A stretch of DNA of 46,060 nt, from NCBI GenBank assembly GCA_023409435.1, contig JAEYHP010000047.1, forward strand, positions 1-46,060, given 5' to 3'. Below, piece by piece: positions 23,721 through 31,588 of this stretch. The DNA is from Bacillota bacterium (GTDB lineage Bacteria; Bacillota; Clostridia; Christensenellales; CAG-138). A program made the position numbers and the translations under genes. The notes below the pieces were generated by a model, which was not told the origin of the DNA, made no database searches, and saw nothing but the letters and a program-made list of their open reading frames with translations. How positions within the stretch are numbered: position 1 is the stretch's first letter; every line of letters begins with the position of its first letter.

Positions 23721-24980
23721 TTAGCAAGATGTATTGGAGCAGCAGGGCAGCGTGGAACCGCCGTATGGCATAGCCAGCACCGTTGCGTCCGCTCCCAGTT
23801 TTAAAAATGCCGCGTCGAGCGCCTCCTGCACATTCGCGCAGGGACGCATGAATATGGAGCGCACGAACTCCGGCTCCAGCTCGGATACGAGGTAGATATC
23901 CGCATCTTTGAGCACCAGCGCGATGGCCGCGGCCTTGTGCCCGCCCAGCTTGAATTCCCGCCGGATACGCTCTATGAGGGACTCCGGGTCGGGCGCTTTC
24001 GTCATCCATTCCTCGAAGACGCGCTCGCCCATGCCCTCGCGGCAGGAGCCGATCAATACGACCACGCCGCCTTTTTTCACCGCGTGTTTGGCGTTATCGA
24101 GCGCCTTTTGCGTCTGGTACAAATTCAAATCCTTGGGCGAGCCGCCCTGCGATACCAGCACAATATCCGCGCGCGCGGGTATTTTCTTAAGATATAGGCG
24201 ATCGAGATATCCGCAGCCCGCGCGGTGCGCCTCCGTCGCGTCGCCCGCGACGGCAAGCAATATTTCCTTGTGTTCGTCCAGCACCACGTTGAGCAGGAAG
24301 TCAATGCCTACCATAGCGGCGCCTTCTTCGATATCCTCGCGCACGGGGTTGCCGGCGAGCTTGCCCGCGCGGGCCGCTTCCTCCACCATGCGGCTGTGGT
24401 TGTTCTGTATGGCGTCACGCGTGGATACGCCGGGCATGATGGCTTTCGCACCGCCGGAATACCCCGCAAAGTAGTGGTATTCGATATTGCCTAAACAAAT
24501 GCGCCTGTCGGCTTCGGCCACAATGCGCACGATATCCACCGGCGTGCCGCGGGAGGTGACGCCTACGTGAACGCAGTCCGAATCGTCGCCGTCGATGCAG
24601 GAGATCTCCGCATAGGCGCGCGGGCCCGCAAGCTTTTCCTTTTCCGCCTCGGTATGCCTGCGGTGGCTGCCCAGCGCAAACACCAACGTGATATCCTCTT
24701 TTTTTACGCCTGCCGCGTACAGCTCGTCCAGCAGCACGGGCATCACGACATGCGTGGGCATGGGGCGGGTGATATCGCTGGTGACGATGGCGATTTTCTC
24801 ACCCGGTTTCACAATTTCCTTGAGCGGGGGAGAACCTATGGGCGCACGAAGCGCGCGGCACACTTCCTCCGCGCCCGTCAAGCCGCGCTTCACGGGGTTG
24901 GGAAGCAGTACGCCGATCATATTTTTCTCCGGCACCTCAACGCTCTGCGAGCAGGTCCCGAATCCGAATTCCAGTTTCAT
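23721..24980 (-). CDS. larA: LarA-like nickel-dependent lactate racemase family protein
   Basis: 419 residues, the usual LarA length. LarA enzymes use a nickel-pincer nucleotide to racemise lactate or related 2-hydroxy acids. The diagnostic sites are present: GSH106RRH109T (catalytic/nickel histidine region), EYH169YFAGYSGGAK179 with the lysine expected to hold the cofactor, SDITRPMP and VSQGGSPKDLNLYQTQKA. The C-terminus is unusual, ending CCSNTSC. RBS GGAG precedes the ATG. The larB, larC and larE cofactor genes are not in the window. It is the only intact gene among several pseudogenes (malic enzyme downstream, cyclase and ADH upstream). The true substrate may differ from lactate. Confidence 0.88.
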   Translation of the reverse strand: MKLEFGFGTCSQSVEVPEKNMIGVLLPNPVKRGLTGAEEVCRALRAPIGSPPLKEIVKPGEKIAIVTSDITRPMPTHVVMPVLLDELYAAGVKKEDITLVFALGSHRRHTEAEKEKLAGPRAYAEISCIDGDDSDCVHVGVTSRGTPVDIVRIVAEADRRICLGNIEYHYFAGYSGGAKAIMPGVSTRDAIQNNHSRMVEEAARAGKLAGNPVREDIEEGAAMVGIDFLLNVVLDEHKEILLAVAGDATEAHRAGCGYLDRLYLKKIPARADIVLVSQGGSPKDLNLYQTQKALDNAKHAVKKGGVVVLIGSCREGMGERVFEEWMTKAPDPESLIERIRREFKLGGHKAAAIALVLKDADIYLVSELEPEFVRSIFMRPCANVQEALDAAFLKLGADATVLAMPYGGSTLPCCSNTSC

Positions 24981-25000
24981 ATTATCTGCTCCATCCGATA

Positions 25001-25022
25001 GGGGACGCCGCCAGGCGTCCCC
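25001..25022. other. Hairpin in the larA leader
   Basis: Perfect 9-bp stem GGGGACGCC/GGCGTCCCC with a GCCA loop between the decayed cyclase gene and larA. There is no T-tract on either side, so it is more likely an RNA stability or regulatory element than a terminator. Confidence 0.5.
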
Positions 25023-25044
25023 TTGCTATGCGTATCCGCCGTCG

Positions 25045-25545
25045 CTATTTGATAGCCAGCGGATTGAGCGGAGAGCCGCTCGCGTTGGTGATGGCCAGCG
25101 GCGGCGCATTGAAGAAGAATTCATAGCGGCCATCCAAGCTGCAGTTGTCAGCCAGTTCGTCGAGCACGAACATTTCGCCCATCGTCAGGCCCGCCATGGG
25201 GACGCACAGCGTGCTGACGTTGGCGGGGTCATATCCATTATACATGTATACCTTGCCGGTATCCATATCCTTATAGAACACGTGCCCACAGCATCCCAGT
25301 GCATAGCGCACTGTATCGCATGGTAATATAATCGTCCGCGCAGTAGATGCCGATGTCGTATTTCTCCACCACGCCGCTTACCGCGTCCGTACCCGAGTAA
25401 ATCATGGTGTGTATGGGGTTGACGCGACCCCACTTGCCCGTCTGCGGGCCGTGAAAATTGAGGTCCAGCCCCAGCAAAACACTTTTCCCTTTTGAATCAG
25501 GCGCCCCGCTTCTACGACGTTATCCGGCGTGACATGGTTGAGCGT
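25045..25545 (-). pseudogene. Cyclase-family (kynurenine-formamidase-like) gene, frameshifted and internally deleted
   Basis: Reading the minus strand across frames gives cyclase-family segments in order: TLNHVTPDNVVEAGRLIQKG, then LGLDLNFHGPQTGKWGRVNP, GTDAVSGVVEKYDIG, IQCAMHWDAVG, HVFYKDMDTGKVYMYNGYD, and finally the normal C-terminus GLTMGEMFVLDELADNC and NASGSPLNPLAIK. At least three frame changes separate these pieces. The N-terminal part runs directly into the C-terminal part after PANVST, with the middle of the protein (about 150 residues by comparison with the family) missing. The 5' end is also missing: at about 25546-25550 it is joined to an alcohol dehydrogenase fragment. Confidence 0.85.
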
Positions 25546-25549
25546 TAAT

Positions 25550-25837
25550 CCCGCGCTTGCAGAAATCGCAGACGCCGCAGTACATGATGGGCGGCACCGT
25601 GACGCGGTCGTCTTTTTTAAAGCGGGTACGTTTTTGCCGGTGGAAATGACCTGCCCCGAAAGCTCATGGCCCATGATCATGGGCGGGATGCGTCTTCCGG
25701 ATTCGCCGGTTAGCCGTGATGTCCGAACCGCAGATGCCAACGAATTTGACGGCAATTTTTACCTCGTTATCCAAAGGATTGGGTTCGGGCACGTTTCTGA
25801 TGGACATATTATGAGGGCCGTTGTACATTAAGAGCAT
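25550..25837 (-). pseudogene. 5' fragment of a zinc-dependent alcohol dehydrogenase gene
   Basis: From ATG 25837 the minus strand reads MLLMYNGPHNMSIRNVPEPN, then EVKIAVKFVGICGSDI (typical MDR alcohol dehydrogenase N-terminus with the catalytic-zinc Cys). After frameshifts it continues as TGESGRRIPPMIMGHELSGQ, then RFKKDDRVTVPPIMYCGVC and DFCKRGIN. Homology stops there, within the structural-zinc loop, and cyclase-family sequence follows at once. At least two frameshifts are present. It is a remnant fused by deletion to the cyclase pseudogene, so no ADH can be made. Confidence 0.85.
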
Positions 25838-25923
25838 GGACGCGATCCGCGCCGCACTCAGGATGCAGACGACCCGCGAGGCGGGTACTGCCGAAACAAA
25901 TAAATATTTAGGGATGAAGTAAT

Positions 25924-27171
25924 ATGAAATTCGGCATCAAAACGATTGACGATTTTGATGTAAAATCGAAAACCGTGCTGATGCGCATCGATATCAATGA
26001 GCCTGTCGATAAGGGAAACGACAGGCTCAAAGATATCACGCGTATAGAGGGCTGCGCGCCGACGGTGAAGGAGCTGAGCGGCAAGGGCGCAAAGCTGGTG
26101 CTGCTTGCGCATCAGGGCAGCGACATCGAATACGGCAGCTACTATACGCTGCGCCCGCACGCCAAGGTATTGAGCGAGCTGACGGGGTTAGATATCGAGT
26201 TCGTGCCGGACGTATGCGGCCCGTACGCGCAGGAAAAGATCATGGCGCTGCAGGACGGCGAAGTGTTGCTGCTTGATAACGTGCGGTTCATGGCAGAAGA
26301 GATGACGCTGTTCGAAACCAAGCTGAACCTCACGCCGGAGCAGCAGGCAAGGACCCAGGTGGTACAGAAGCTGTATCCCCTTGCGGACCTTTTCATATTG
26401 GACGCTTTTGCGGCGGCGCACCGTGCCCAGCCCACGCTCATAGGTTTTGAGGAATTACTGCCCTCCGCGATGGGGCGGCTGTTTGAAAAGGAATACGGCG
26501 TGCTTGCAGAGATACTCGAACAGCCGAAAAAACCCATGGTGTTCGTGTTGGGAGGGGCCAAGATACAGGATGCGTTCCTCATGATGGAAACGGCGCTGCG
26601 CGACAATATTGCGGATAAAGTGCTTGCCGGGGGGCTTGTCGCCAATGTCCTGCTTATCGCCAAGGGCGTGGATATCGGACAGCCATCGCAGGAGTTTATA
26701 CGCAAAAACAATCTCGAGGCCTGCATTGAGCAGTCCAAGCCGCTCCTTGAAAAATACGCGGAAAAAATTGTGCTGCCTGTGGACCTCGCCTATGCCGGTG
26801 CCGGGCGCGTAAACGTCGACGTAACGCAGCTGCCCGTGGAGCAGTTGTTCCTCGATATAGGTGAAAAGACCGCGAATATATTCCGCGAGGAGATTTTAAA
26901 GGCCAAAACGGTGTTCGTCAACGGGCCTATGGGCGTGTTTGAAAAAGAGCCGACCGAGTACGGCACCAAAGAGGTGTGGCGCGCGCTGGGAGAAACCAAA
27001 GCGTTTACGGTATTGGGCGGGGGCGACAGCATTTCCGCAACCAACAAATACAAGCTTGCCGATCAAATAGGCTACATCTGCACGGGCGGCGGGGCGATGG
27101 TACGTTTCCTGTCCGGCGAAGAACTGCCTGCCGTCAAAGCGCTCAAACGCGCGGCGCAGCGGTTCGCTTAG
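25924..27171 (+). CDS. pgk: Phosphoglycerate kinase, archaeal-type
   Basis: 415 residues, intact. PGK converts 1,3-bisphosphoglycerate and ADP to 3-phosphoglycerate and ATP. The sequence follows archaeal rather than bacterial PGK: KTIDDFDVKSKTVLMRIDIN (bacterial forms read L-R-V-D-x-N-V-P), KLVLLAHQGS, LLLDNVRF, LDAFAAAHRAQPTLIGF, VFVLGGAKI, VNGPMGVFEKEP, and the C-terminal GGGAMVRFLSGEELPAVKAL. The nucleotide loop is GGGDSISATNKY. The RBS is weak (AGGGATGAAG upstream of ATG 25924). It is monocistronic and divergent from the ADH remnant, with no gap, tpi or gpm nearby, so it is probably an acquired or second PGK. Its 3' end is followed within 15 bp by a tRNA-Leu-like remnant. Confidence 0.9.
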   Translation: MKFGIKTIDDFDVKSKTVLMRIDINEPVDKGNDRLKDITRIEGCAPTVKELSGKGAKLVLLAHQGSDIEYGSYYTLRPHAKVLSELTGLDIEFVPDVCGPYAQEKIMALQDGEVLLLDNVRFMAEEMTLFETKLNLTPEQQARTQVVQKLYPLADLFILDAFAAAHRAQPTLIGFEELLPSAMGRLFEKEYGVLAEILEQPKKPMVFVLGGAKIQDAFLMMETALRDNIADKVLAGGLVANVLLIAKGVDIGQPSQEFIRKNNLEACIEQSKPLLEKYAEKIVLPVDLAYAGAGRVNVDVTQLPVEQLFLDIGEKTANIFREEILKAKTVFVNGPMGVFEKEPTEYGTKEVWRALGETKAFTVLGGGDSISATNKYKLADQIGYICTGGGAMVRFLSGEELPAVKALKRAAQRFA

Positions 27172-27654
27172 AACGATGTTATAAATCGAGCCCCACCTTT
27201 GGCACCAATGGAAAAAGTTAGAGCCTAGCTTCAGATTGTCAACAAACCTTTTTTCAGGGGCCTTGCCCCCGAGCCCCTACCCAAGGGACACATCCCTAGG
27301 GAATCCCTTCGTCGGAAACGCCCTATTCTAGGGCGTTTCCGGGGATGGGTTCTTAGGACCGTTATGGCCCTAAGCGGGTGTTTGAGGGCAGAGCCCTCAA
27401 TATACCCCTTTGTAGATACCCCGAGCTAGAACCTTTCTGACTTTTTTGTTTGCTATGTGCCAAACCCCATCTAAAACCCCGCTCTATCTTGGCGGCCGGA
27501 ATTTTGTGCCCGGGCGTGGCGTACGGCTATCTGCTGAAAAAAATAAAAATTGAGGCTGCGTAGAGTTATGTTTATGCGGGTAAAAACCGAAATAATTAGT
27601 AAATCAGGGAATGCCGTTGTATTCTGGACAAGTGACTGATAAAAGGAGAGGTAT
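27172..27654 (+). repeat. tRNA-Leu 3'-end remnant and structured non-coding DNA after pgk
   Basis: 27186-27209 matches 22 of 24 bases of the tRNA-Leu 3' end (22952-22975), including the CCAAT just past CCA. Further on, 27441-27480 (CTTTTTTGTTTGCTATGTGC and onward) closely matches 22999-23043, the DNA directly after the tRNA-Leu terminator. About 230 bp of hairpin-rich DNA separate the two parts, including a perfect 11-bp stem GGAAACGCCCT/AGGGCGTTTCC at 27314-27340. Near 27493-27510 there is a partial copy of the 23.1-kb module. No gene is visible in this stretch. Confidence 0.75.
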
Positions 27655-27900
27655 ATGAAAGTAGTCTTTAAAAGCAGCAGCGATTTTTTGGTTGCGCTTG
27701 ATTGCCAAAAAGTGCAGGTCGAACGGTGTTTGGATGATTGTGACAAGTTCTGTCTAAAGGGCTATTCGGCTGTCGGCTCTTCTGTATTGCTTGATGGTTT
27801 ATCGCTGGCTGACGCAAATAGCTTGCTTTATAAAATTGTAGGAGATAATATGGTTGACTTGACCATATTGAAACTGCAAACAAATAATTGTCAGGAATAG
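27655..27900 (+). CDS. Small hypothetical protein
   Basis: 81 residues starting at ATG 27655 behind a good AGGAGAGG site. No family recognised. There is no signal peptide or membrane segment; it has several cysteines (VALDCQKVQVERCLDDCDKFCLKG) and a mixed alpha/beta look. It is followed directly by a perfect 19-bp terminator hairpin, which together with the RBS argues for a real gene. It lies just outside the tRNA-Leu island repeats. Confidence 0.6.
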   Translation: MKVVFKSSSDFLVALDCQKVQVERCLDDCDKFCLKGYSAVGSSVLLDGLSLADANSLLYKIVGDNMVDLTILKLQTNNCQE

Positions 27901-27905
27901 CACGA

Positions 27906-27947
27906 CCAAAAGCAAAGGACACCCGTCAGGGTGTCCTTTGCTTTTGG
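27906..27947. terminator. Perfect 19-bp bidirectional terminator hairpin
   Basis: CCAAAAGCAAAGGACACCC, loop GTCA, then the exact complement. Stem ends are A-rich on the left and T-rich on the right, as in a bidirectional intrinsic terminator. It starts 6 bp after the small hypothetical gene. Confidence 0.85.
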
Positions 27948-28039
27948 TAATAGGTCGAGAAGATGATATTGGAATAGGTGCTCATATCATATATAATCAT
28001 GTTTATATGAAACATAATTTCCCATCAGGAGGGACGAAT

Positions 28040-29338
28040 ATGTTCCGATCAAAATCTCTGCTGTCCTTTATTCTTGTCCTGCTTTTGTGTACTGGTTGTT
28101 CCGTCCAAGGCGCTAACAGCGTAAACGGCGCAAGCGGCATAGATGATACGAGCAGCATAGGCAACACAGGCGGGATAAACGATGCAAGCAGCGTAGACGA
28201 CACAAACAGTGTAAATGACGTAAGCGGAAGCGTCGCTGTTTACCTGACCAACTGCCGCGTGATAGACGGTACGGGCACGCCGCCTGTTGATCACGCGGTC
28301 GTCGCCTTTAAAGATGGCATCATTACGGCAGTTGGGGCCAGCGATTCCATCGCCATACCCGAAGGCGCAAACACGATCGATCTAAACGGCGCCACGGTCA
28401 TGCCGGGGTTTATCAACGCCCACGTGCACCGGGCGTACAACGAACAAACCCTGAAAAACTGGCTTGTGGCGGGGGTCACGACGATCCGGGACGAAGCGCC
28501 CATGGCGTCCAGCGATTTCACATCCGAAAGGGACCGTCTGAACAAAGATTTGGGGAACGCAAGGATCGTTTCGGCGACGCCGATCCTCACCGTACCCGGA
28601 GGCTACGGCGGCGATTCCTTTGCCTCCGCCGATGCGGCAAGCAAAAAGGTGAGCGAGTATATTGAAAAAGGCGTGGACATCGTCAAGATTTCCATCGAGG
28701 ACGATCTGCAGGGGCGCAAGTGGGAAATGCCCACATACGAAATGATAAAGGCCATTGTGGATACGGCCCACGCGGGCGGCCGCAGGGTATCGGCGCATAT
28801 CAGCCATGAACGCAATTTAAAATGGGCCATCGACGCCGGGGTGGACGATATCGCGCACATGGTGGTGGAGCCTATCAGCCAGGAGACCGCCGAGCAGGTG
28901 GTGCAAAAAGGCATCTATTGGGTGCCGACGCTGGAACTCTGGAACGGCGTGAGCAGGGATTACGATTTGGACTGGATAAACATGGCCATTGCGAACCTTT
29001 TAAGGTTCTACAAGGCAGGGGGGAAGGTGGCGCTGGGCACGGATTTTGCCGGTTACTCCATCAGCTTCGATACAGGCTTTCCCATTACGGAAGTGAACCT
29101 GATGCGGCAGGCCGGAATGTCCCCCATGGATATCATCGTCGCGGGTACGAAAAACGCCGCTGAAGTATGCGGCATCGGCGACACGCTGGGCACAGTCGAG
29201 GTGGGGAAGATCGCGGACCTGTTTGTGGTCAATGGCGATCCGCTTGCCGAGGGTGTGCCATTTGAGGATTCCTTCTTATCGGTCAGAATGGTGGTACACG
29301 GGGGAGAGATTGTGGTGGAGAATGAAGATGTCTCGTAG
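28040..29338 (+). CDS. Lipoprotein amidohydrolase with repeat linker
   Basis: 432 residues from ATG 28040 with AGGAGGG upstream; an in-frame extension upstream has no RBS. A signal peptide (hydrophobic 8-17) ends in LCTGC20, so C20 is probably lipidated and the enzyme is outside the cell membrane. Residues 29-64 are six degenerate 6-residue repeats (NGASGI, DDTSSI, GNTGGI, NDASSV, DDTNSV, NDVSGS) serving as a spacer. The amidohydrolase domain (about 66-430) has metal ligands H118-V-H120, a likely bridging K186, H223, H243 and D305, and the typical TVEVGKIADLFVVNGDP close. Imidazolonepropionase/prolidase-like members act on amides or peptides; the substrate here is unknown. It appears monocistronic. 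Confidence 0.85.
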   Translation: MFRSKSLLSFILVLLLCTGCSVQGANSVNGASGIDDTSSIGNTGGINDASSVDDTNSVNDVSGSVAVYLTNCRVIDGTGTPPVDHAVVAFKDGIITAVGASDSIAIPEGANTIDLNGATVMPGFINAHVHRAYNEQTLKNWLVAGVTTIRDEAPMASSDFTSERDRLNKDLGNARIVSATPILTVPGGYGGDSFASADAASKKVSEYIEKGVDIVKISIEDDLQGRKWEMPTYEMIKAIVDTAHAGGRRVSAHISHERNLKWAIDAGVDDIAHMVVEPISQETAEQVVQKGIYWVPTLELWNGVSRDYDLDWINMAIANLLRFYKAGGKVALGTDFAGYSISFDTGFPITEVNLMRQAGMSPMDIIVAGTKNAAEVCGIGDTLGTVEVGKIADLFVVNGDPLAEGVPFEDSFLSVRMVVHGGEIVVENEDVS

Positions 29339-29442
29339 ACGGACCGAGTATAATCGCATGTAGGCAGATCGCTCAGCAAGACGATGCATCGGGTTGTGCA
29401 ATAATAATCCGCCAAAAACTTTATACTATAAGGTGATTTGTC

Positions 29443-30462
29443 ATGAATGAATGGGTCAAAGAATTATCAACAAAAATAAAAGATAAAATAGTCATGAAAC
29501 CATATCTTTATGGCTTCTGGATTGCAATTTTATTAATACTCTTTCCAGCATTAATATTTATTGCTTACTATATTGGTGATCATGGTTATGCCCTAGTCTT
29601 TACAACGTTAACAATGGGTGATGCTTTGGGTTTTTATGGTTCAATTCTGTCGTTTTTAGGTACCATTGCTTTAGGGGCATTAGCTTTATGGCAGAATTAC
29701 AAGTTAAGTAGAACGAATCAAAATTTGGTAATGCTTCAACTTGAGGAATACATACCTTATCTAATTATTGAAAGTGGTGAAGAAGTCAATCATATTGAAC
29801 CAAATCGAAATCCGGATACTACACAATCCGTATTATCTGGTTCGAAAGGCTTTGTTAATTTCAATACAATAGAAGATCAACTATTATACGAGGCTGAACA
29901 AAACCGTTTGATGCAATTATGCCAAATAACGGACATAAAAGAATTAACGCCTGAAAAGGTTGCAAAAGTCGAAGAAGCACAGATTGAATTAAAGCGGTTG
30001 GCAAAATCGCTTAAATCTACAACTATAGAACACTATGTAGATACATTTTGGATTCTAAAAAAGGACAGTGAACAATTATATGATCACTTCTCTAATACCA
30101 AAGACTTACAGCGGATGTCGCTTAAGTTTATATTTAAAAATGCAGGTCAAGCTAAAATTAAACGGATTATTATTGATAAAATAGTTTTTGAATGTTGCAT
30201 GCAGAAGTGGACGTTTAATCCGGATTCTCAACATAATTTTATATCGCAGTTAATAACAAAAGATGAAGTTTTAATTTTTTATATAAACCTTTTTTGGAGG
30301 AATAGTGATACTGAAATATATAAAATTCTGAAATTATATGATATGTATAATATTTCATTTGAGCTGACACTGATAAGTGCCGGAAATAACAAACAGAAAG
30401 AAAAAATAACATCAAACTGGTATTTCGGGAAATTAAATGAGAGTTGTTTTGAATTATTGTAA
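29443..30462 (+). CDS. AT-rich two-helix membrane protein of unknown function
   Basis: 339 residues from ATG 29443 with AAGGTGA 6 nt upstream. Two membrane helices are clear (about 23-44 and 62-84), the second ending in ALALWQNYKLSRTNQN. They are followed by a 250-residue cytosolic region with a charged helical segment (about 165-200) and a beta-rich end. No family recognised with confidence. The gene is far more AT-rich than its neighbours and uses AT-ending codons (AAA, AAT, ATT, TTA), which points to recent horizontal transfer. It lies between a lipoprotein amidohydrolase and convergent oxidoreductase genes with no partner gene. Similar two-helix layouts occur in phage- and defence-associated proteins, but that is only suggestive. 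Confidence 0.75.
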   Translation: MNEWVKELSTKIKDKIVMKPYLYGFWIAILLILFPALIFIAYYIGDHGYALVFTTLTMGDALGFYGSILSFLGTIALGALALWQNYKLSRTNQNLVMLQLEEYIPYLIIESGEEVNHIEPNRNPDTTQSVLSGSKGFVNFNTIEDQLLYEAEQNRLMQLCQITDIKELTPEKVAKVEEAQIELKRLAKSLKSTTIEHYVDTFWILKKDSEQLYDHFSNTKDLQRMSLKFIFKNAGQAKIKRIIIDKIVFECCMQKWTFNPDSQHNFISQLITKDEVLIFYINLFWRNSDTEIYKILKLYDMYNISFELTLISAGNNKQKEKITSNWYFGKLNESCFELL

Positions 30463-30631
30463 AAGTACTTAGAGTGCTTTCCTGCATTATTATAAGAAAA
30501 TATATCACTGCCGATTTTCAAGTGATTCAAAATTAATCCCTAACAAGCCTTGTTGTCCAAATGTTTGTAGGGGCTTTATTTTGGGAAGATGCTTTACTCG
30601 TCTGATTTAAATAAGAATGACTCTCCCGTCC

Positions 30632-31585
30632 TTACTCCCACTCTTCCCGCAACCTCTCCATCATCTCCAGCGTTCCAACCGTCATGGCTTCGTCCATCAC
30701 GGGGCTTTGCAGCAGGCCTTCTTTAATGCAGCGGTTGAAATGCGCAAGCTCGTATACAAGCTCGTGTTTGCAGGGATGCTCCAGCGTCACGGTCTCGCCG
30801 GAAGCGTAGTGCACCGTGGCGGTGCGGGCCTTCCAGTAATCCGGAATTTCGATGCGCCCAAGGTCGCCGAATATCGTAGCGCCGTTGGTAGCCAAAACGT
30901 TGGTGGAAATCTTGCTTACAGCCAGGATTTCCCCGCCGATATTCAGGTTGATGACGCTTTGCTCGTCCACTTTGGAATTGCCCTTGGTGCAAAGACCGGA
31001 ATAGGAGGATATCTCCCTGCCGAACAGGAACTGCATGAGGTGCAGGGAATAGCTCGCGTTTCCGTACAGCGCGCCGCCGCCCGCGGAGGCCGAATGCAGC
31101 CATTCGTTGTAAACGGCACTGCAGGAACTGGTGAAATCCACAAGATGGATTTTGCCCAAAGCGCCGGAGGCAATGAGGTCTTTGATCTCCTGCATCACCG
31201 GCAGGAACACCGCCTTTTGCGCCTCGGCGATGAACCGTCCTTTTTCCTTTGCAAGCGCAAACAGCTCTTTTGCCTCCGCGCTATGGAGGGTAAAGGGCTT
31301 CTCGCAGACCACATGGCGGCCATGGGTCAGCGCCAGCTTGGAATAACGGTAATGCTCGCTGTTGATGGGCGCGACATAGATCACGTCCAACGTATCGTCG
31401 GCCAGCAATTCCTCATAGCTTCCGTAGCTTTTTTCAATATTGAGCTCCGCCGCTTTTGCAGCCGCTTTTTCCGCGCTGCGGGAAGCTATTGCTACAGCCT
31501 CGCCCGTTCCGGTTTCGCGCAGGGCGGCCACAAAACGGGGGACGATGGAGGCGGTGCTGAGTATTCCGTATCTGAGCTTTTCCAT
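30632..31585 (-). CDS. Gfo/Idh/MocA family oxidoreductase (second of pair)
   Basis: 317-residue NAD(P)-dependent sugar or polyol dehydrogenase-like protein. The N-terminal Rossmann part begins LRYGILSTASIVPRFV, a variant of the usual G-x-G-x-x-G loop. The active-site E95-K96-P97 motif is in HVVCEKPFTL, and the C-terminal alpha/beta domain starts near 125. Substrate unknown. Its ATG is 3 bp after the stop of the other oxidoreductase gene, so the two are translated together and may catalyse linked steps or act on one substrate. The atypical dinucleotide loop (S-T-A-S in place of G-x-G) is shared by some family members of the dimeric-dihydrodiol-dehydrogenase type. Confidence 0.85.
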   Translation of the reverse strand: MEKLRYGILSTASIVPRFVAALRETGTGEAVAIASRSAEKAAAKAAELNIEKSYGSYEELLADDTLDVIYVAPINSEHYRYSKLALTHGRHVVCEKPFTLHSAEAKELFALAKEKGRFIAEAQKAVFLPVMQEIKDLIASGALGKIHLVDFTSSCSAVYNEWLHSASAGGGALYGNASYSLHLMQFLFGREISSYSGLCTKGNSKVDEQSVINLNIGGEILAVSKISTNVLATNGATIFGDLGRIEIPDYWKARTATVHYASGETVTLEHPCKHELVYELAHFNRCIKEGLLQSPVMDEAMTVGTLEMMERLREEWE

Positions 31586-31588
31586 ATG

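Noticed and set aside
27938..28039. 34-codon extension upstream of the lipoprotein amidohydrolase
   Set aside because: It would bury the signal peptide and begins within the terminator hairpin; AGGAGGG supports ATG 28040.
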